Assembly: GCF_002796985.1 (NCBI RefSeq)
Contig: NZ_PEKX01000016.1
Span: forward strand, 1 to 64,000
From: Pseudomonas sp.
Lineage (GTDB): Bacteria; Pseudomonadota; Gammaproteobacteria; Pseudomonadales; Pseudomonadaceae
Direction: 5' to 3'
DNA length: 64,000 nucleotides
The translations under genes and the position numbers were made by a program. Each line of letters begins with the position of its first letter. Position 1 is the first letter of the stretch. Positions 7,643 to 18,406 of the stretch are shown here, piece after piece. Under the pieces are notes generated by a model. The model did not search any database, had not been told where the DNA came from, and saw only the letters and a program-made list of their open reading frames with translations.

Positions 7643-8830
7643 TCAGAACGAATCGCCCGGCACCCGCACCCAGCCTTCCATGAGGATGCGCGAGCTGCGG
7701 CTCATGATGGCCTTGGTTACGGTCCATTCGCCGTTCACCTGCCTGGCCTCGGCGCCCACGCGCAGGGTGCCGGAAGGGTGGCCGAAGCGTACGGCGCTGC
7801 GTTCGCCACCGCCGGCAGCGAGGTTCACCAGGGTGCCGGGGATGGCGGCGGCAGTGCCGATGGCCACGGCGGCGGTGCCCATCATGGCGTGGTGCAGTTT
7901 GCCCATGGACAGTGCGCGGACCAGCAGGTCGATGTCGCCGGCCTGCACTTCCTTGCCGCTGGACGTGACGTAGTTCTTCGCCGGCGCGACGAAGGCGATC
8001 TTCGGCGTGTGCTGGCGAGTCGCGGCTTCTTCCGGGGTCTTGATCAGGCCCATGCGCAGGGCGCCGGCAATGCGGAATTTCTCGAAGCGCGCCAGTTGCT
8101 CGGGGTCGCCATTGATCGCTTCGCGCAGCTCGGCGCCGGTGTAGCCGATGTCCTGGGCGTTGACGAAGATGGTCGGGATGCCGGCGGTGATCATGGTCGC
8201 CTTGAAGGTGCCGATGCCGGGGACTTCCAGGTCGTCCACCAGGTTGCCGGTGGGGAACATGGTGCCGCCGTCTTCACCGTCGTCGGACGGGTCGAGGAAC
8301 TCCAGCACGATCTCGGCGGCGGGGAAGGTCACGCCGTCCAGTTCGAAGTCGCCGGTTTCCTGGACCTGACCGTTGGTGACCGGCACGTGGGCGATGATGG
8401 TCTTGCCGATGTTGGCCTGCCAGATACGCACCACGCAGGTGCCGTTGTCCGGGATGCGCGACGGGTCGACCAGGCCGGCATGGAGGGCGAAGGAGCCAGC
8501 GGCGGTGGAGAGGTTGCCGCAGTTGCCGCTCCAGTCGACGAAGGCCTTGTCGATGGAAATCTGCCCGTAGAGATAGTCGACGTCGTGGTCGGGCTGGGTG
8601 CTTTTCGACAGGATCACGCACTTGCTGGTGCTGGAGGTCGCGCCGCCCATGCCGTCGATGTGCGCGCTGTACGGGTCGGGGCTGCCGATCACGCGCATGA
8701 ACAGCTTGTCGCGGGCCTCACCGGGCACCTGGCAGCGCTCGGGGAGGTCCTGCAGGCGGAAGAACACGCCCTTGCTGGTGCCGCCGCGAATGTAGGTGGC
8801 GGGGATCTTCACTTGGGGTACGTGGGGCAT
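7643..8830 (-). CDS. prpF: 2-methylaconitate cis-trans isomerase PrpF
   Basis: A 395-residue protein of the PrpF family (diaminopimelate-epimerase fold). It isomerises the 2-methylaconitate made by AcnD so that the methylcitrate cycle can proceed. The N-terminus PATYIRGGTSKGVFF and the mid-protein GNCGNLSTAAGSFA are the family signatures, and the C-terminal MGKLHHAMMGTAAVAIGTAAA is well conserved. ATG 8830 gives the usual start; the frame is open 26 codons further but into a REP. It is last in the prp operon; a REP lies between it and acnD. No prpD follows. Confidence 0.96.
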   Translation of the reverse strand: MPHVPQVKIPATYIRGGTSKGVFFRLQDLPERCQVPGEARDKLFMRVIGSPDPYSAHIDGMGGATSSTSKCVILSKSTQPDHDVDYLYGQISIDKAFVDWSGNCGNLSTAAGSFALHAGLVDPSRIPDNGTCVVRIWQANIGKTIIAHVPVTNGQVQETGDFELDGVTFPAAEIVLEFLDPSDDGEDGGTMFPTGNLVDDLEVPGIGTFKATMITAGIPTIFVNAQDIGYTGAELREAINGDPEQLARFEKFRIAGALRMGLIKTPEEAATRQHTPKIAFVAPAKNYVTSSGKEVQAGDIDLLVRALSMGKLHHAMMGTAAVAIGTAAAIPGTLVNLAAGGGERSAVRFGHPSGTLRVGAEARQVNGEWTVTKAIMSRSSRILMEGWVRVPGDSF

Positions 8831-8854
8831 GGGGTACGTTCCTGAGTGCTGTTT

Positions 8855-8920
8855 GTAGGAGCGAGCTTGCTCGCGAACCAAACCCCGCGCGGGGGCGTTC
8901 GCGAGCAAGCTCGCTCCTAC
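8855..8920. repeat. REP inverted pair inside the prp operon
   Basis: The GTAGGAGCGAGC arm and its complement enclose a short spacer with its own small stem (CCCCGCGCGGGG). It sits in the acnD-prpF gap, so it would be transcribed as a hairpin and could affect processing between the two messages. Confidence 0.9.
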
Positions 8921-8963
8921 AGGAATAGTGTCGGCCCGCCGCTTGGACGGGCCGACTGTTACA

Positions 8964-11585
<2,622 letters not shown>

Positions 11586-11600
11586 GATTCTGTCCAGAAA

Positions 11601-12761
11601 TTAGGGGCGGTCCTTGAGCGGCACGAACTTCAGGTCTTCAGGGCCTGTGTAGTTGGCGCTCGGGCGGATGATCTTGCCGTCGATGCGTTGCTCGATGACG
11701 TGGGCGGACCAGCCGGCGGTACGGGCGATGACGAACAGCGGGGTGAACATGGCGGTGGGCACGCCCATCATGTGGTAGCTCACGGCGCTGAACCAATCGA
11801 GGTTGGGGAACATCTTCTTGATTTCCCACATCACGCTTTCCAGGCGCTCGGCGATGTCATACATCTTGCTGTTCTGCTGCTCGGCGGACAGCTCGCGGGC
11901 CACGTCCTTGATCACCTTGTTGCGCGGGTCGGACACGGTGTAGACCGGGTGGCCGAAGCCGATCACGACTTCCTTCTTCTCGACGCGGGCGCGGATGTCG
12001 GCCTCGGCTTCGTTCGGGTTGTCGTAGCGCTTCTGGATCTCGAAGGCCACTTCGTTGGCGCCGCCGTGTTTCGGGCCGCGCAGCGCGCCGATGGCGCCGG
12101 CGATGCAGGAGAACATGTCCGAGCCGGTGCCGGCGATCACGCGGGAGGTGAAGGTGGAGGCGTTGAACTCGTGCTCGGCGTACAGGTTGAGCGAGGTGTG
12201 CATGGCGCGCACCCACGACTCGCGGGGCTTCTCACCGTGCAGCAGGTGCAGGAAGTGGCCGCCGATGGAGTCGTCGTCGGTCTCGACGTCGATGCGCTTG
12301 CCGTTGTGGCTGAAGTGGTACCAGTAGAGCAGCGCGGAGCCCAGCGAAGCCATCAGCTTGTCGGCGATGTCGCGGGCACCCGGATGGTTGTGGTCGTCCT
12401 TTTCCGGCGACAGGCAGCCGAACACGGACACGGCGGTGCGCATCACGTCCATCGGGTGGGCCGAAGGCGGCAGGGTTTCCAGGGCGGCTTTCACGCCAGC
12501 CGGCAGGCCGCGCAGGGCTTTCAGCTTGGCCTTGTAGCCGGCCAGTTCGGCGGCGTTGGGCAGCTTGCCGTGGACCAGCAGGTGGGCGATTTCCTCGAAC
12601 TCGCAGCGGTTGGCGAAATCCAGGACGTCATAGCCACGGTAGTGCAGGTCGTTGCCGGTGCGGCCGACGGTGCACAGGGCGGTGTTGCCAGCGGCGGTGC
12701 CACTCAGGGCCACGGACTTCTTCGGCTTGAAGCCGGTGGTGGTTTCTGCGGTAGCGCTCAT
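11601..12761 (-). CDS. prpC: 2-methylcitrate synthase PrpC
   Basis: The enzyme condenses propionyl-CoA with oxaloacetate to 2-methylcitrate, the entry step of the cycle. The 386-residue type II-like citrate synthase fold shows the active-site His regions DDSIGGHFLHLLHG and VIGFGHPVYTVSDPRN, and the N-terminus carries KKSVALSGTAAGNTA. The start is ATG 12761, with AGGAG 8 bases upstream, rather than the ATG six codons earlier. It sits between prpB (about 200 bp upstream, with a repeat in the gap) and acnD (15 bp downstream). Confidence 0.96.
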   Translation of the reverse strand: MSATAETTTGFKPKKSVALSGTAAGNTALCTVGRTGNDLHYRGYDVLDFANRCEFEEIAHLLVHGKLPNAAELAGYKAKLKALRGLPAGVKAALETLPPSAHPMDVMRTAVSVFGCLSPEKDDHNHPGARDIADKLMASLGSALLYWYHFSHNGKRIDVETDDDSIGGHFLHLLHGEKPRESWVRAMHTSLNLYAEHEFNASTFTSRVIAGTGSDMFSCIAGAIGALRGPKHGGANEVAFEIQKRYDNPNEAEADIRARVEKKEVVIGFGHPVYTVSDPRNKVIKDVARELSAEQQNSKMYDIAERLESVMWEIKKMFPNLDWFSAVSYHMMGVPTAMFTPLFVIARTAGWSAHVIEQRIDGKIIRPSANYTGPEDLKFVPLKDRP

Positions 12762-12868
12762 CGCGTGTCTCCTCATCAAATCCGGTTGCTTGTTCTTGTC
12801 CCCGGCGCGGGCCGGGATATCGGTTCGAATCTGGTGGGCCAGCTCCCGCGCGGGAGGTCGGCCCTGGC

Positions 12869-12937
12869 GTAGGGCGAATAACGCAAGGCGTTATCCGCCG
12901 TCACAGCCAATGGTGGATAACGCCTGAGGCGTTATGC
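12869..12937. repeat. inverted repeat, GTAGGGCGAATAACGC family
   Basis: Two arms carrying AATAACGC...GCGTTATCCGCC and its complement form a hairpin in the prpB-prpC gap. The same family recurs at 18277 (half) and 58782 (complete pair). Confidence 0.75.
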
Positions 12938-12963
12938 ACCTTACTCATTGTTCAGTCTTGCGC

Positions 12964-13851
12964 TCACTTCTTGCCGGCGGCGAACAGCGCGTCGAGCTTC
13001 TGCTCGAAGGCGTGGTAACCGATGCGGTCGTACAGCTCGGCACGGGTCTGCATCAGCTCGATCACGTTCTGCTGGTGACCTTCCTGGCGGATCGCGGTGT
13101 ACACGGCTTCGGCGGCCTTGTTGGCGGCGCGGAAGGCGGACAGCGGGTAGAGCTGGATAGCCACGCCGACCGAGGCCAGCTCGTCGCGGGTGAACAGCGG
13201 GGTGGCGCCGAACTCGGTGATGTTGGCCAGGATCGGCACGTTCAGCGCATCGACGAAGCGCTTGTAGGTCGGCAGGTCGTAGGCGGCTTCGGCGAAGATC
13301 GCATCGGCGCCGGCCTCGACGTAGCGCAGGCAGCGCTCGATGGCGGCGTCCACGCCTTCGGCCTGGATGGCGTCGGTGCGGGCGATGAGGAAGAAGTTCG
13401 GGTCGGTCTTGGCGTCGGCGGCGGCTTTCACGCGGTCAGCCATTTCCTCGACGGAGACGATTTCCTTGCCCGGACGGTGACCGCAGCGCTTGGCGCCCAC
13501 CTGGTCTTCGATGTGGGCAGCGGCCGCGCCGGCCTTGATCAGGTTCTTGACGGTGCGCTCGATGTTGAAGGCGCTGGGGCCGAAGCCGGTGTCGATGTCC
13601 ACCAGCAGCGGCAGGTCGCAGACGTCGGTGATGCGGCGAACGTCGGTGAGCACGTCGTCCAGGGTGTTGATGCCCAGGTCCGGCAGGCCGAGGGAGCCCG
13701 CTGCCACGCCGCCACCGGAGAGGTAGATGGCCTTGAAGCCGGCGCGCTTGGCCAGCAGCGCGTGGTTGGCGTTGATCGCGCCGATCACCTGCAGCGGCTT
13801 TTCTTCGGCAAGGGCTTCACGGAAACGTTGGCCGGCGGTCTTGTTGCTCAT
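12964..13851 (-). CDS. prpB: 2-methylisocitrate lyase PrpB
   Basis: The enzyme cleaves 2-methylisocitrate to pyruvate and succinate, the last step of the methylcitrate cycle. It has 295 residues, the usual family length. The ICL/PEP-mutase signature with catalytic Cys appears as GAKRCGHRPGKEIV. The Mg-binding LLVDIDTGFG and HIEDQ segments are present. The gene starts four bases inside the gntR stop (ATGA overlap), so regulator and enzymes form one operon. Confidence 0.96.
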   Translation of the reverse strand: MSNKTAGQRFREALAEEKPLQVIGAINANHALLAKRAGFKAIYLSGGGVAAGSLGLPDLGINTLDDVLTDVRRITDVCDLPLLVDIDTGFGPSAFNIERTVKNLIKAGAAAAHIEDQVGAKRCGHRPGKEIVSVEEMADRVKAAADAKTDPNFFLIARTDAIQAEGVDAAIERCLRYVEAGADAIFAEAAYDLPTYKRFVDALNVPILANITEFGATPLFTRDELASVGVAIQLYPLSAFRAANKAAEAVYTAIRQEGHQQNVIELMQTRAELYDRIGYHAFEQKLDALFAAGKK

Positions 13852-14570
13852 TGTTCACCTCGTTCGTTGGCTGTCTTGGCTTGGGCGTCCAGGTAGTGAC
13901 GCTCCATATTGCGTTTCGAGGCGCCGATGTGACGGCGCATCAGCAACTCGGCCAGTTCGCCGTCACGATCGGCGATGGCATCGAGAATCCGGTGGTGCTC
14001 GGCGAAGGCCTGGCGCGGGCGGTTGGGCGTCGTCGAGAACTGCAGGCGGTACATGCGCACGAGCTGGTAGAGCTCGCCGCAGAGCATGCGGGTGAGGGTG
14101 CGGTTGCCGCTGCCCTGGATAATCCGGTAGTGGAAGTCGTAGTCGCCTTCCTGCTGGTAGTAGCCACGGCCGGCCTGGAACGCCTCGTCGCGCTCGTGGG
14201 TCTCGAGCACCCGACGCAGCTCGTCGATCTCGGCCTGGCTCATGCGCTCGGCGGCCAGGCGGCAGGCCATGCCTTCGAGGGATTCGCGGATCTCGTAGAG
14301 CTCCAGCAGCTCCTCGTGGCTGAGCGAGACGACCCGAGCGCCGACGTGGGGTACGCGCACCAGCAGCTTCTGGCCTTCCAGGCGGTGGATTGCCTCGCGC
14401 AGCGGGCCGCGGCTGATGCCGTAGGTGCGCGCCAGTTCCGGCTCGGAAATCTTGCTGCCGGGGGCGATCTCGCCCTGGACGATGGCCGACTGGATCTTGC
14501 GGAACACGTGTTCCGACAGGGTCTCGCCGTCGTCGCTGGCGGGGGTGGGCAGAATCAGGCTATCGCTCAT
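13848..14570 (-). CDS. GntR-family regulator of the methylcitrate operon
   Basis: A 240-residue FadR-type GntR regulator. An N-terminal winged helix (residues about 20-90, with ISEPELARTYGISRGPLREA and LEGQKLLVRVPHVGARVV) is followed by an FCD ligand-binding domain, whose metal-ligand-rich helices include DYDFHYRIIQGSGN and FAEHHRILDAIADRD. It is first in the prp operon and overlaps prpB by four bases, as PA0797 does in P. aeruginosa. It probably binds the TGTCGACAAT palindromes upstream of its own start and responds to a methylcitrate-cycle intermediate; the effector is inferred. Confidence 0.9.
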   Translation of the reverse strand: MSDSLILPTPASDDGETLSEHVFRKIQSAIVQGEIAPGSKISEPELARTYGISRGPLREAIHRLEGQKLLVRVPHVGARVVSLSHEELLELYEIRESLEGMACRLAAERMSQAEIDELRRVLETHERDEAFQAGRGYYQQEGDYDFHYRIIQGSGNRTLTRMLCGELYQLVRMYRLQFSTTPNRPRQAFAEHHRILDAIADRDGELAELLMRRHIGASKRNMERHYLDAQAKTANERGEQ

Positions 14571-14582
14571 GGTGTCGACAAT
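14571..14582. promoter_or_regulatory. proximal GntR operator candidate
   Basis: GGTGTCGACAAT immediately precedes the regulator start codon. Ten of twelve positions match the perfect palindrome at 14644. Binding here would cover the ribosome-binding region and block transcript elongation or initiation. Confidence 0.6.
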
Positions 14583-14600
14583 CTTCTTGATGTGCGGCGA

Positions 14601-14629
14601 AAGCTACCCCCGGAAACCCTCTGGGTCAA
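14601..14629 (-). promoter_or_regulatory. sigma70-type promoter of the prp operon
   Basis: On the minus strand TTGACC (14624-14629) and TAGCTT (14601-14606) are separated by 17 bases. The promoter lies between the two TGTCGACA operators, and a second small palindrome, ATCAG-GAT-CTGAT (14629-14641), abuts the -35. The placement fits a repressible promoter. Confidence 0.55.
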
Positions 14630-14643
14630 TCAGGATCTGATGA

Positions 14644-14655
14644 ATTGTCGACAAT
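14644..14655. promoter_or_regulatory. distal GntR operator candidate
   Basis: ATTGTCGACAAT is a perfect 12-base palindrome upstream of the -35 of the prp promoter. It is repeated almost exactly 73 bases away at 14571, about seven helical turns, which would allow looping by a dimeric GntR protein. Confidence 0.65.
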
Positions 14656-14814
14656 CGTCTAATGGGGACCGCTGGTTATGCCGAGGCGGGCGGTTTGCTG
14701 GGTGCCGTTGTGCGAGAGAATGGTGCGCGAGAATGGCGGATATCCCCTCGTCGGCCGCTGTGCTGGCACGCTGCAGGCCCGCTAGGATCGGGGGAAACGA
14801 CGGAAGAACCGCCC

Positions 14815-15426
14815 ATGCAACTCTATGATCGCTACGTACTGCCCCGACTGATCGACTTCGCCTGCGGCATGGGCGATGTGATGAAGCAGCGTTCGCTGCT
14901 GGTGCCCCGCGCGCGCGGGCGGGTGCTGGAGATCGGCATGGGCACCGGCCTGAACCTGTCGTTCTACGATCCGGCCAAAGTGTCGACAATCGTCGGCGTC
15001 GACCCGGCGGCGCAGATGCAGAAGCTCGCCCGCAGCCGTGCCGAGGCGATTGGCATTCCGGTGGAGATGGTGGCGCTGGAGTTGGGACAGATTCGTGCCG
15101 ATGCCGGCAGCTTCGACAGCATCGTCTGCACCTTCACCCTGTGCAGCATCCCCGATGCGGTAGCGGCGCTGAAGGAAATGCGCCGGGTACTCAAGCCCGG
15201 TGGCGAGTTGCTCTTTTGCGAACACGGGCTGGCGCCGGACGCTGGCGTGCGCGCCTGGCAGCATCGGTTGACGCCGGTGTGGAAACCACTGGCCGGTGGC
15301 TGCCACCTGGACCGCGACATGCCGGCGCTGATCGAATCTGGCGGCTTCCACCTGCGCGAACTGATCCAGGACTACCTGCCGGGGCCACGGCCGATGACTT
15401 ACGTGTACCGTGGCATGGCCGACTGA
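14815..15426 (+). CDS. class I SAM-dependent methyltransferase
   Basis: A 203-residue methyltransferase of the Methyltransf_11/UbiE-like type. Motif I is VLEIGMGTGLNLSFYD (about residue 40), followed by the acidic strand end VGVDPAA and the post-motif FDSIVCTFTLCSIPD. LKPGGELLFCEHG is motif III. The substrate cannot be read from sequence. Such proteins resemble phospholipid N-methyltransferases and METTL7-like enzymes, with an N-terminal YDRYVLPRLIDFACG segment. ATG 14815 is the sensible start. Its last 28 bases overlap the end of the convergent small gene. Confidence 0.85.
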   Translation: MQLYDRYVLPRLIDFACGMGDVMKQRSLLVPRARGRVLEIGMGTGLNLSFYDPAKVSTIVGVDPAAQMQKLARSRAEAIGIPVEMVALELGQIRADAGSFDSIVCTFTLCSIPDAVAALKEMRRVLKPGGELLFCEHGLAPDAGVRAWQHRLTPVWKPLAGGCHLDRDMPALIESGGFHLRELIQDYLPGPRPMTYVYRGMAD

Positions 15427-15662
15427 CGCGTGGGCAGGCGGTCCAGCACCTCGATGCTGAGGATGTAGGCGCTGCGCACGTAGATGTCTTCCGGGCGCTC
15501 CAGCACGCCTACGTCGGACTGGCAGTCATTCATGCGCACCACGAAAGGCGCCGCGCCATCGCACAACGCGTAGTAGTCCCCCTGGCTGATCCAGCCCTGG
15601 AGCACGGAGGATTCGCGGTTGTGCGCGCGAACCACGACTTCGACCTTGAGATGTTCGTTCAT
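15399..15662 (-). CDS. small conserved protein, paralogue of the 15773-16015 product
   Basis: An 87-residue soluble protein that I do not recognise. The core WISQGDYYALCDGAAPFVVR-MNDCQ lines up with RISREDYLALRDGVAPSEVR-LGHCQ of the gene 110 bp upstream. Both proteins then end with an IYVRSAYIL or LFVSGTHIL strand, so the pair arose by duplication. ATG 15662 is used; a GTG two codons upstream is an alternative, and no strong ribosome-binding site is visible for either. The 3' end overlaps the convergent methyltransferase gene by 28 bases. Confidence 0.65.
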   Translation of the reverse strand: MNEHLKVEVVVRAHNRESSVLQGWISQGDYYALCDGAAPFVVRMNDCQSDVGVLERPEDIYVRSAYILSIEVLDRLPTRQSAMPRYT

Positions 15663-15772
15663 TGCCACGTCGCTCGACGGAGGGTGAGAAGAGGTGGCGA
15701 ACCTTAGCGCCTACCCGGAGTCGCCTCTGTCAGGTTCCTCTGAATGGCCTGTGCGACTATCCCTTGAGAGCC

Positions 15773-16015
15773 TTAGGCCCCGTGCTCGGCCGGGGTGACG
15801 CGAAGGATGTGCGTGCCGCTGACGAACAGGTCCTGCACCGGGCCGGTCGGGTTGTGGCGAATCTGGCAGTGGCCCAGGCGTACCTCGGAAGGTGCCACGC
15901 CGTCGCGCAGGGCGAGGTAGTCCTCGCGGCTGATGCGGCCGTGGAGAATGCGTTGGGGGCGATAGGGAGACCAGGTCTCCACATCGACCCAGAGACTGTC
16001 GGGGGTGTGATTCAT
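15773..16015 (-). CDS. small conserved protein, paralogue of the 15399-15662 product
   Basis: An 80-residue soluble protein of unknown function. It shares the pattern (W/R)IS-x2-DY-x-AL-x-DG-x-AP-x3-R-x3-CQ and the terminal hydrophobic strand with its downstream neighbour. It begins MNHTPDSLWVDVETWSPYRPQR; SLWVDVETW matches the KVEVVVRAH strand of the paralogue. No signal peptide, membrane segment or catalytic motif is visible. It lies on the same strand as its paralogue and may be cotranscribed with it. Confidence 0.65.
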   Translation of the reverse strand: MNHTPDSLWVDVETWSPYRPQRILHGRISREDYLALRDGVAPSEVRLGHCQIRHNPTGPVQDLFVSGTHILRVTPAEHGA

Positions 16016-16135
16016 GGCGGTGGTCCGGCCGTTGGTAAATGGGCGAGTACTCTAGACAGCGGACCAGCGCCAAATTCATCAGAAGCCTCTGAGAAACTTG
16101 TAGGAAATTATGTTGCACGGACCGATGGTCTTGCC

Positions 16136-17029
16136 TTACGGCAGGGCGCGATAGGCCTCGGCCCAGGCCTGGGCGAAGTCCTCGAAGCGCGTCGCCGTGG
16201 TATTGGCCGGCGAGCGCGCCTCCTGCGCCCGAACCCGCCCGCTGCTGATCGCCTCGCCCAGTTCCGCATAGCAGGCGGCGACGCTGGCGGAACAACCGGC
16301 CTCCTGCAGCATGCCGGCCAATTCCTGCGGCGACACCGGCACGTAAGGCAGATCCGCTCGGCCGATGGCCACTCCCAGCAGACGAGTCGCTTCGGCGTAG
16401 CTGATATCGCGCTGGCCGAGCACTTCGCGGGTTACCACGCCCTGCCAGTCACCGGCCAGCAGCGCGCGGCTGGCAGCGTCGGCGACATCCTGGGTGGCGA
16501 CCATCGGCACCGGCACATCCGGCGCCACCGCGTCGCTGTAGCAGCCGTAGGCGCGGACGATCTCCAGCGCGCCATAGAGGTTCTCGAACAGCGCGCCGGA
16601 ACGCAGCATCAGTACATCCACCTCCGGCGGCAGCTGGCGCAGGCGCTGCTCCTGGTCGTGCATGCTGATGATCGGCCCGGTGCCGGCCGTCACCTCGGCG
16701 CCGACGCTACTGAGGAACACCACCCGGCGCACACCGCTGGCACGGATGGCGGCGAGGATCGCCTCGCCCTGGGCGGCTTGCTGATTGCGGTAGTCCTCGG
16801 TGTCCGGGCCGTAGGCGAGCAGGGTGTAGACCGCGTCGGCTCCGCGGAAGGCTTCAGTGAGGAAGGCGGCGTCGTGCGGTTCGCCCACGGCGATCTGCGC
16901 GCCGGCGGCAGCCAGCGGCGCCAGGCGTTCGGCGTTGCGGCCCAGAGCTCGGACGGGCATGCCGGCCTCCAGCAGGGTCTGGCAGATTCTCGAACCGGTG
17001 CGGCCGGTGGCTCCCATTACGGTGATCAT
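16136..17029 (-). CDS. NmrA-family NAD(P)-binding protein
   Basis: A 297-residue atypical short-chain dehydrogenase of the NmrA/TMR group. The N-terminus MITVMGATGRTGSRI is the GxxGxxG dinucleotide site, and VVFLSSVGAEV occupies the active-site strand, where no Tyr-xxx-Lys catalytic pair is seen, as in redox-sensing NmrA-like proteins. LRSGALFENL and DVADAASRAL match QOR2/azoreductase-like homologues. A quinone or flavin reductase or a redox sensor are both possible. It is divergent from the AraC regulator at 17198, which probably controls it. Confidence 0.85.
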   Translation of the reverse strand: MITVMGATGRTGSRICQTLLEAGMPVRALGRNAERLAPLAAAGAQIAVGEPHDAAFLTEAFRGADAVYTLLAYGPDTEDYRNQQAAQGEAILAAIRASGVRRVVFLSSVGAEVTAGTGPIISMHDQEQRLRQLPPEVDVLMLRSGALFENLYGALEIVRAYGCYSDAVAPDVPVPMVATQDVADAASRALLAGDWQGVVTREVLGQRDISYAEATRLLGVAIGRADLPYVPVSPQELAGMLQEAGCSASVAACYAELGEAISSGRVRAQEARSPANTTATRFEDFAQAWAEAYRALP

Positions 17030-17148
17030 GGCGGTGTCCTCGCTGCTGGCCGTCCCGCGGCGCCCGCCGTGGGTTCGTTGGCCTGGGGTCAGTCTCCCGC
17101 CAAAGTGCTGGACGGTTAATGCCTGGAAATCGCCGCTTCATGCTCATT

Positions 17149-17167
17149 CGTCCAGAAGGGCTGGACG
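17149..17167. promoter_or_regulatory. inverted repeat between nmrA-like and araC-like genes
   Basis: CGTCCAG-AAGGG-CTGGACG has perfect seven-base arms. CTGGACG also occurs at 17108-17114, giving a direct repeat across the divergent promoter region. It is a candidate operator for the adjacent AraC-family protein; no proof from sequence alone. Confidence 0.4.
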
Positions 17168-17197
17168 CCGTCGGACTGCCGGACCAGTCTCAAGACC

Positions 17198-18163
17198 ATG
17201 AACGCTCCTACTGTCATACCGGACCTGGCCGATGCCTGGGCTTCCACCGATCCCCTGGGCGAGGCCCTGCATTTCCTGCGCATGAGCGGCACCTTCTATT
17301 GCCGCTCCGAGTTCAGCGCGCCCTGGGGGCTGGACCTGCCGGCCATGCCGCAGTGCCTGATGTTCCATGTGCTGACCGTCGGCGAATGCTGGCTGGAAGC
17401 CGAGGATGACGAGCCGCGCCGGTTGGCGCCGGGCGACCTGGTGCTGGTGCCCCACGGTGAGGGCCACCGCCTGGTGAGCACGCCGGGCCAGCCGGCGGCG
17501 GGGTTGTTCGACCTGCCGCGCGCCTACGCCAGCGACCGCTACGAAGTGTTGCGCCAGGGTGGCGGAGGGGAGAGGACGGCGATGATCTGCGGCGCGGTGC
17601 GCTTCGACCATCCCGCCGCGCTGCAATTGGTGCGCCTGCTGCCGCGCGTGCTGGAGGCGCAGGTGCGCGACCCCGGCCAGCGCGACTGGCTGATGAGCAC
17701 GTTGCGGCTGATGGAGAGCGAAGCGCGGGCCATGCGTCCCGGCGGCGAAACGGTGATCACCCGGCTGGCCGACATCCTGGTGATCCAGGCCATCCGCGCC
17801 TGGATCGAGCAGGACCCGGCCGCCCAGACCGGCTGGCTCGGTGCCCTGCAGGATCGCCAGCTGGGCCGCGTGTTGAGCCTGATTCACCGTGACCCGGCGG
17901 GGGACTGGAGCCTGGCTTCCCTGGCTGATGCGGCGGCGATGTCGCGCTCCGCCTTCGCTGCGCGCTTTGCCGAGAAGGTTGGCATGCCGGCCATGCACTA
18001 CGTCACCCGCTGGCGCATGCATGTGGCGCTGAGCTGGCTGCAGGAGCGGGAGATCGCCGTGGCCGAACTGGCTGAGCGGCTGGGCTACCAGTCCGAGGCG
18101 GCATTCAGCCGGGCGTTCAAGCGCTTTATTGGCGTTTCACCGGGAAGCGTGCGGCGCAGCTAG
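17198..18163 (+). CDS. AraC-family transcriptional regulator with cupin sensor domain
   Basis: A 321-residue regulator. Residues about 15-190 form a cupin (AraC_binding/cupin_6) domain, with MFHVLTVGECWLE and LAPGDLVLVPHGEGH as the barrel motifs. The C-terminal 100 residues carry the two helix-turn-helix units SLASLADAAAMSRSAFAARF and VAELAERLGYQSEAAFSRAF, ending with FIGVSPGSVRRS. It is divergent from the NmrA-like gene, a common arrangement in which the regulator activates the reductase. The effector is not known. Start ATG 17198 agrees with homologues, although the ribosome-binding site is weak. Confidence 0.9.
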   Translation: MNAPTVIPDLADAWASTDPLGEALHFLRMSGTFYCRSEFSAPWGLDLPAMPQCLMFHVLTVGECWLEAEDDEPRRLAPGDLVLVPHGEGHRLVSTPGQPAAGLFDLPRAYASDRYEVLRQGGGGERTAMICGAVRFDHPAALQLVRLLPRVLEAQVRDPGQRDWLMSTLRLMESEARAMRPGGETVITRLADILVIQAIRAWIEQDPAAQTGWLGALQDRQLGRVLSLIHRDPAGDWSLASLADAAAMSRSAFAARFAEKVGMPAMHYVTRWRMHVALSWLQEREIAVAELAERLGYQSEAAFSRAFKRFIGVSPGSVRRS

Positions 18164-18178
18164 GCTGTGCCACGGAGC

Positions 18179-18249
18179 GTAGGAGCGGACTTTGTCCGCG
18201 ATAGGTCCGCATCGCGCCGGAAATCATCGCGGACAAAGTCCGCTCCTAC
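18179..18249. repeat. REP inverted pair, GAGCGGACTTTGTCCGC family
   Basis: The GTAGGAGCGGACTTTGTCCG arm and its complement are separated by about 27 bases. It belongs to a second REP family, with the same GTAGGAGCG end but a different palindromic core. The other copy is at 60480. Confidence 0.9.
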
Positions 18250-18276
18250 GCGAAGGGAAATGGCGGAGTTAGCCCC

Positions 18277-18352
18277 GTAGGGCGCATAACGCGCCAGCGT
18301 TGTCCGCCGTTGAGAGCCGGCCCGCTCCTGTAGGAGCGAGCTTGCTCGCGAA
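18277..18352. repeat. two unpaired REP halves
   Basis: A single GTAGGGCGCATAACGC half (18277-18311) is followed by a single GTAGGAGCGAGC half (18330-18352). Neither has its partner arm nearby, so this looks like decayed or deleted repeat pairs. Confidence 0.7.
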
Positions 18353-18406
18353 CCGCACGGCACGACGGCCCGCGTGGACGCAGGCCACTTCCGCTAAACG
18401 CCCCGA

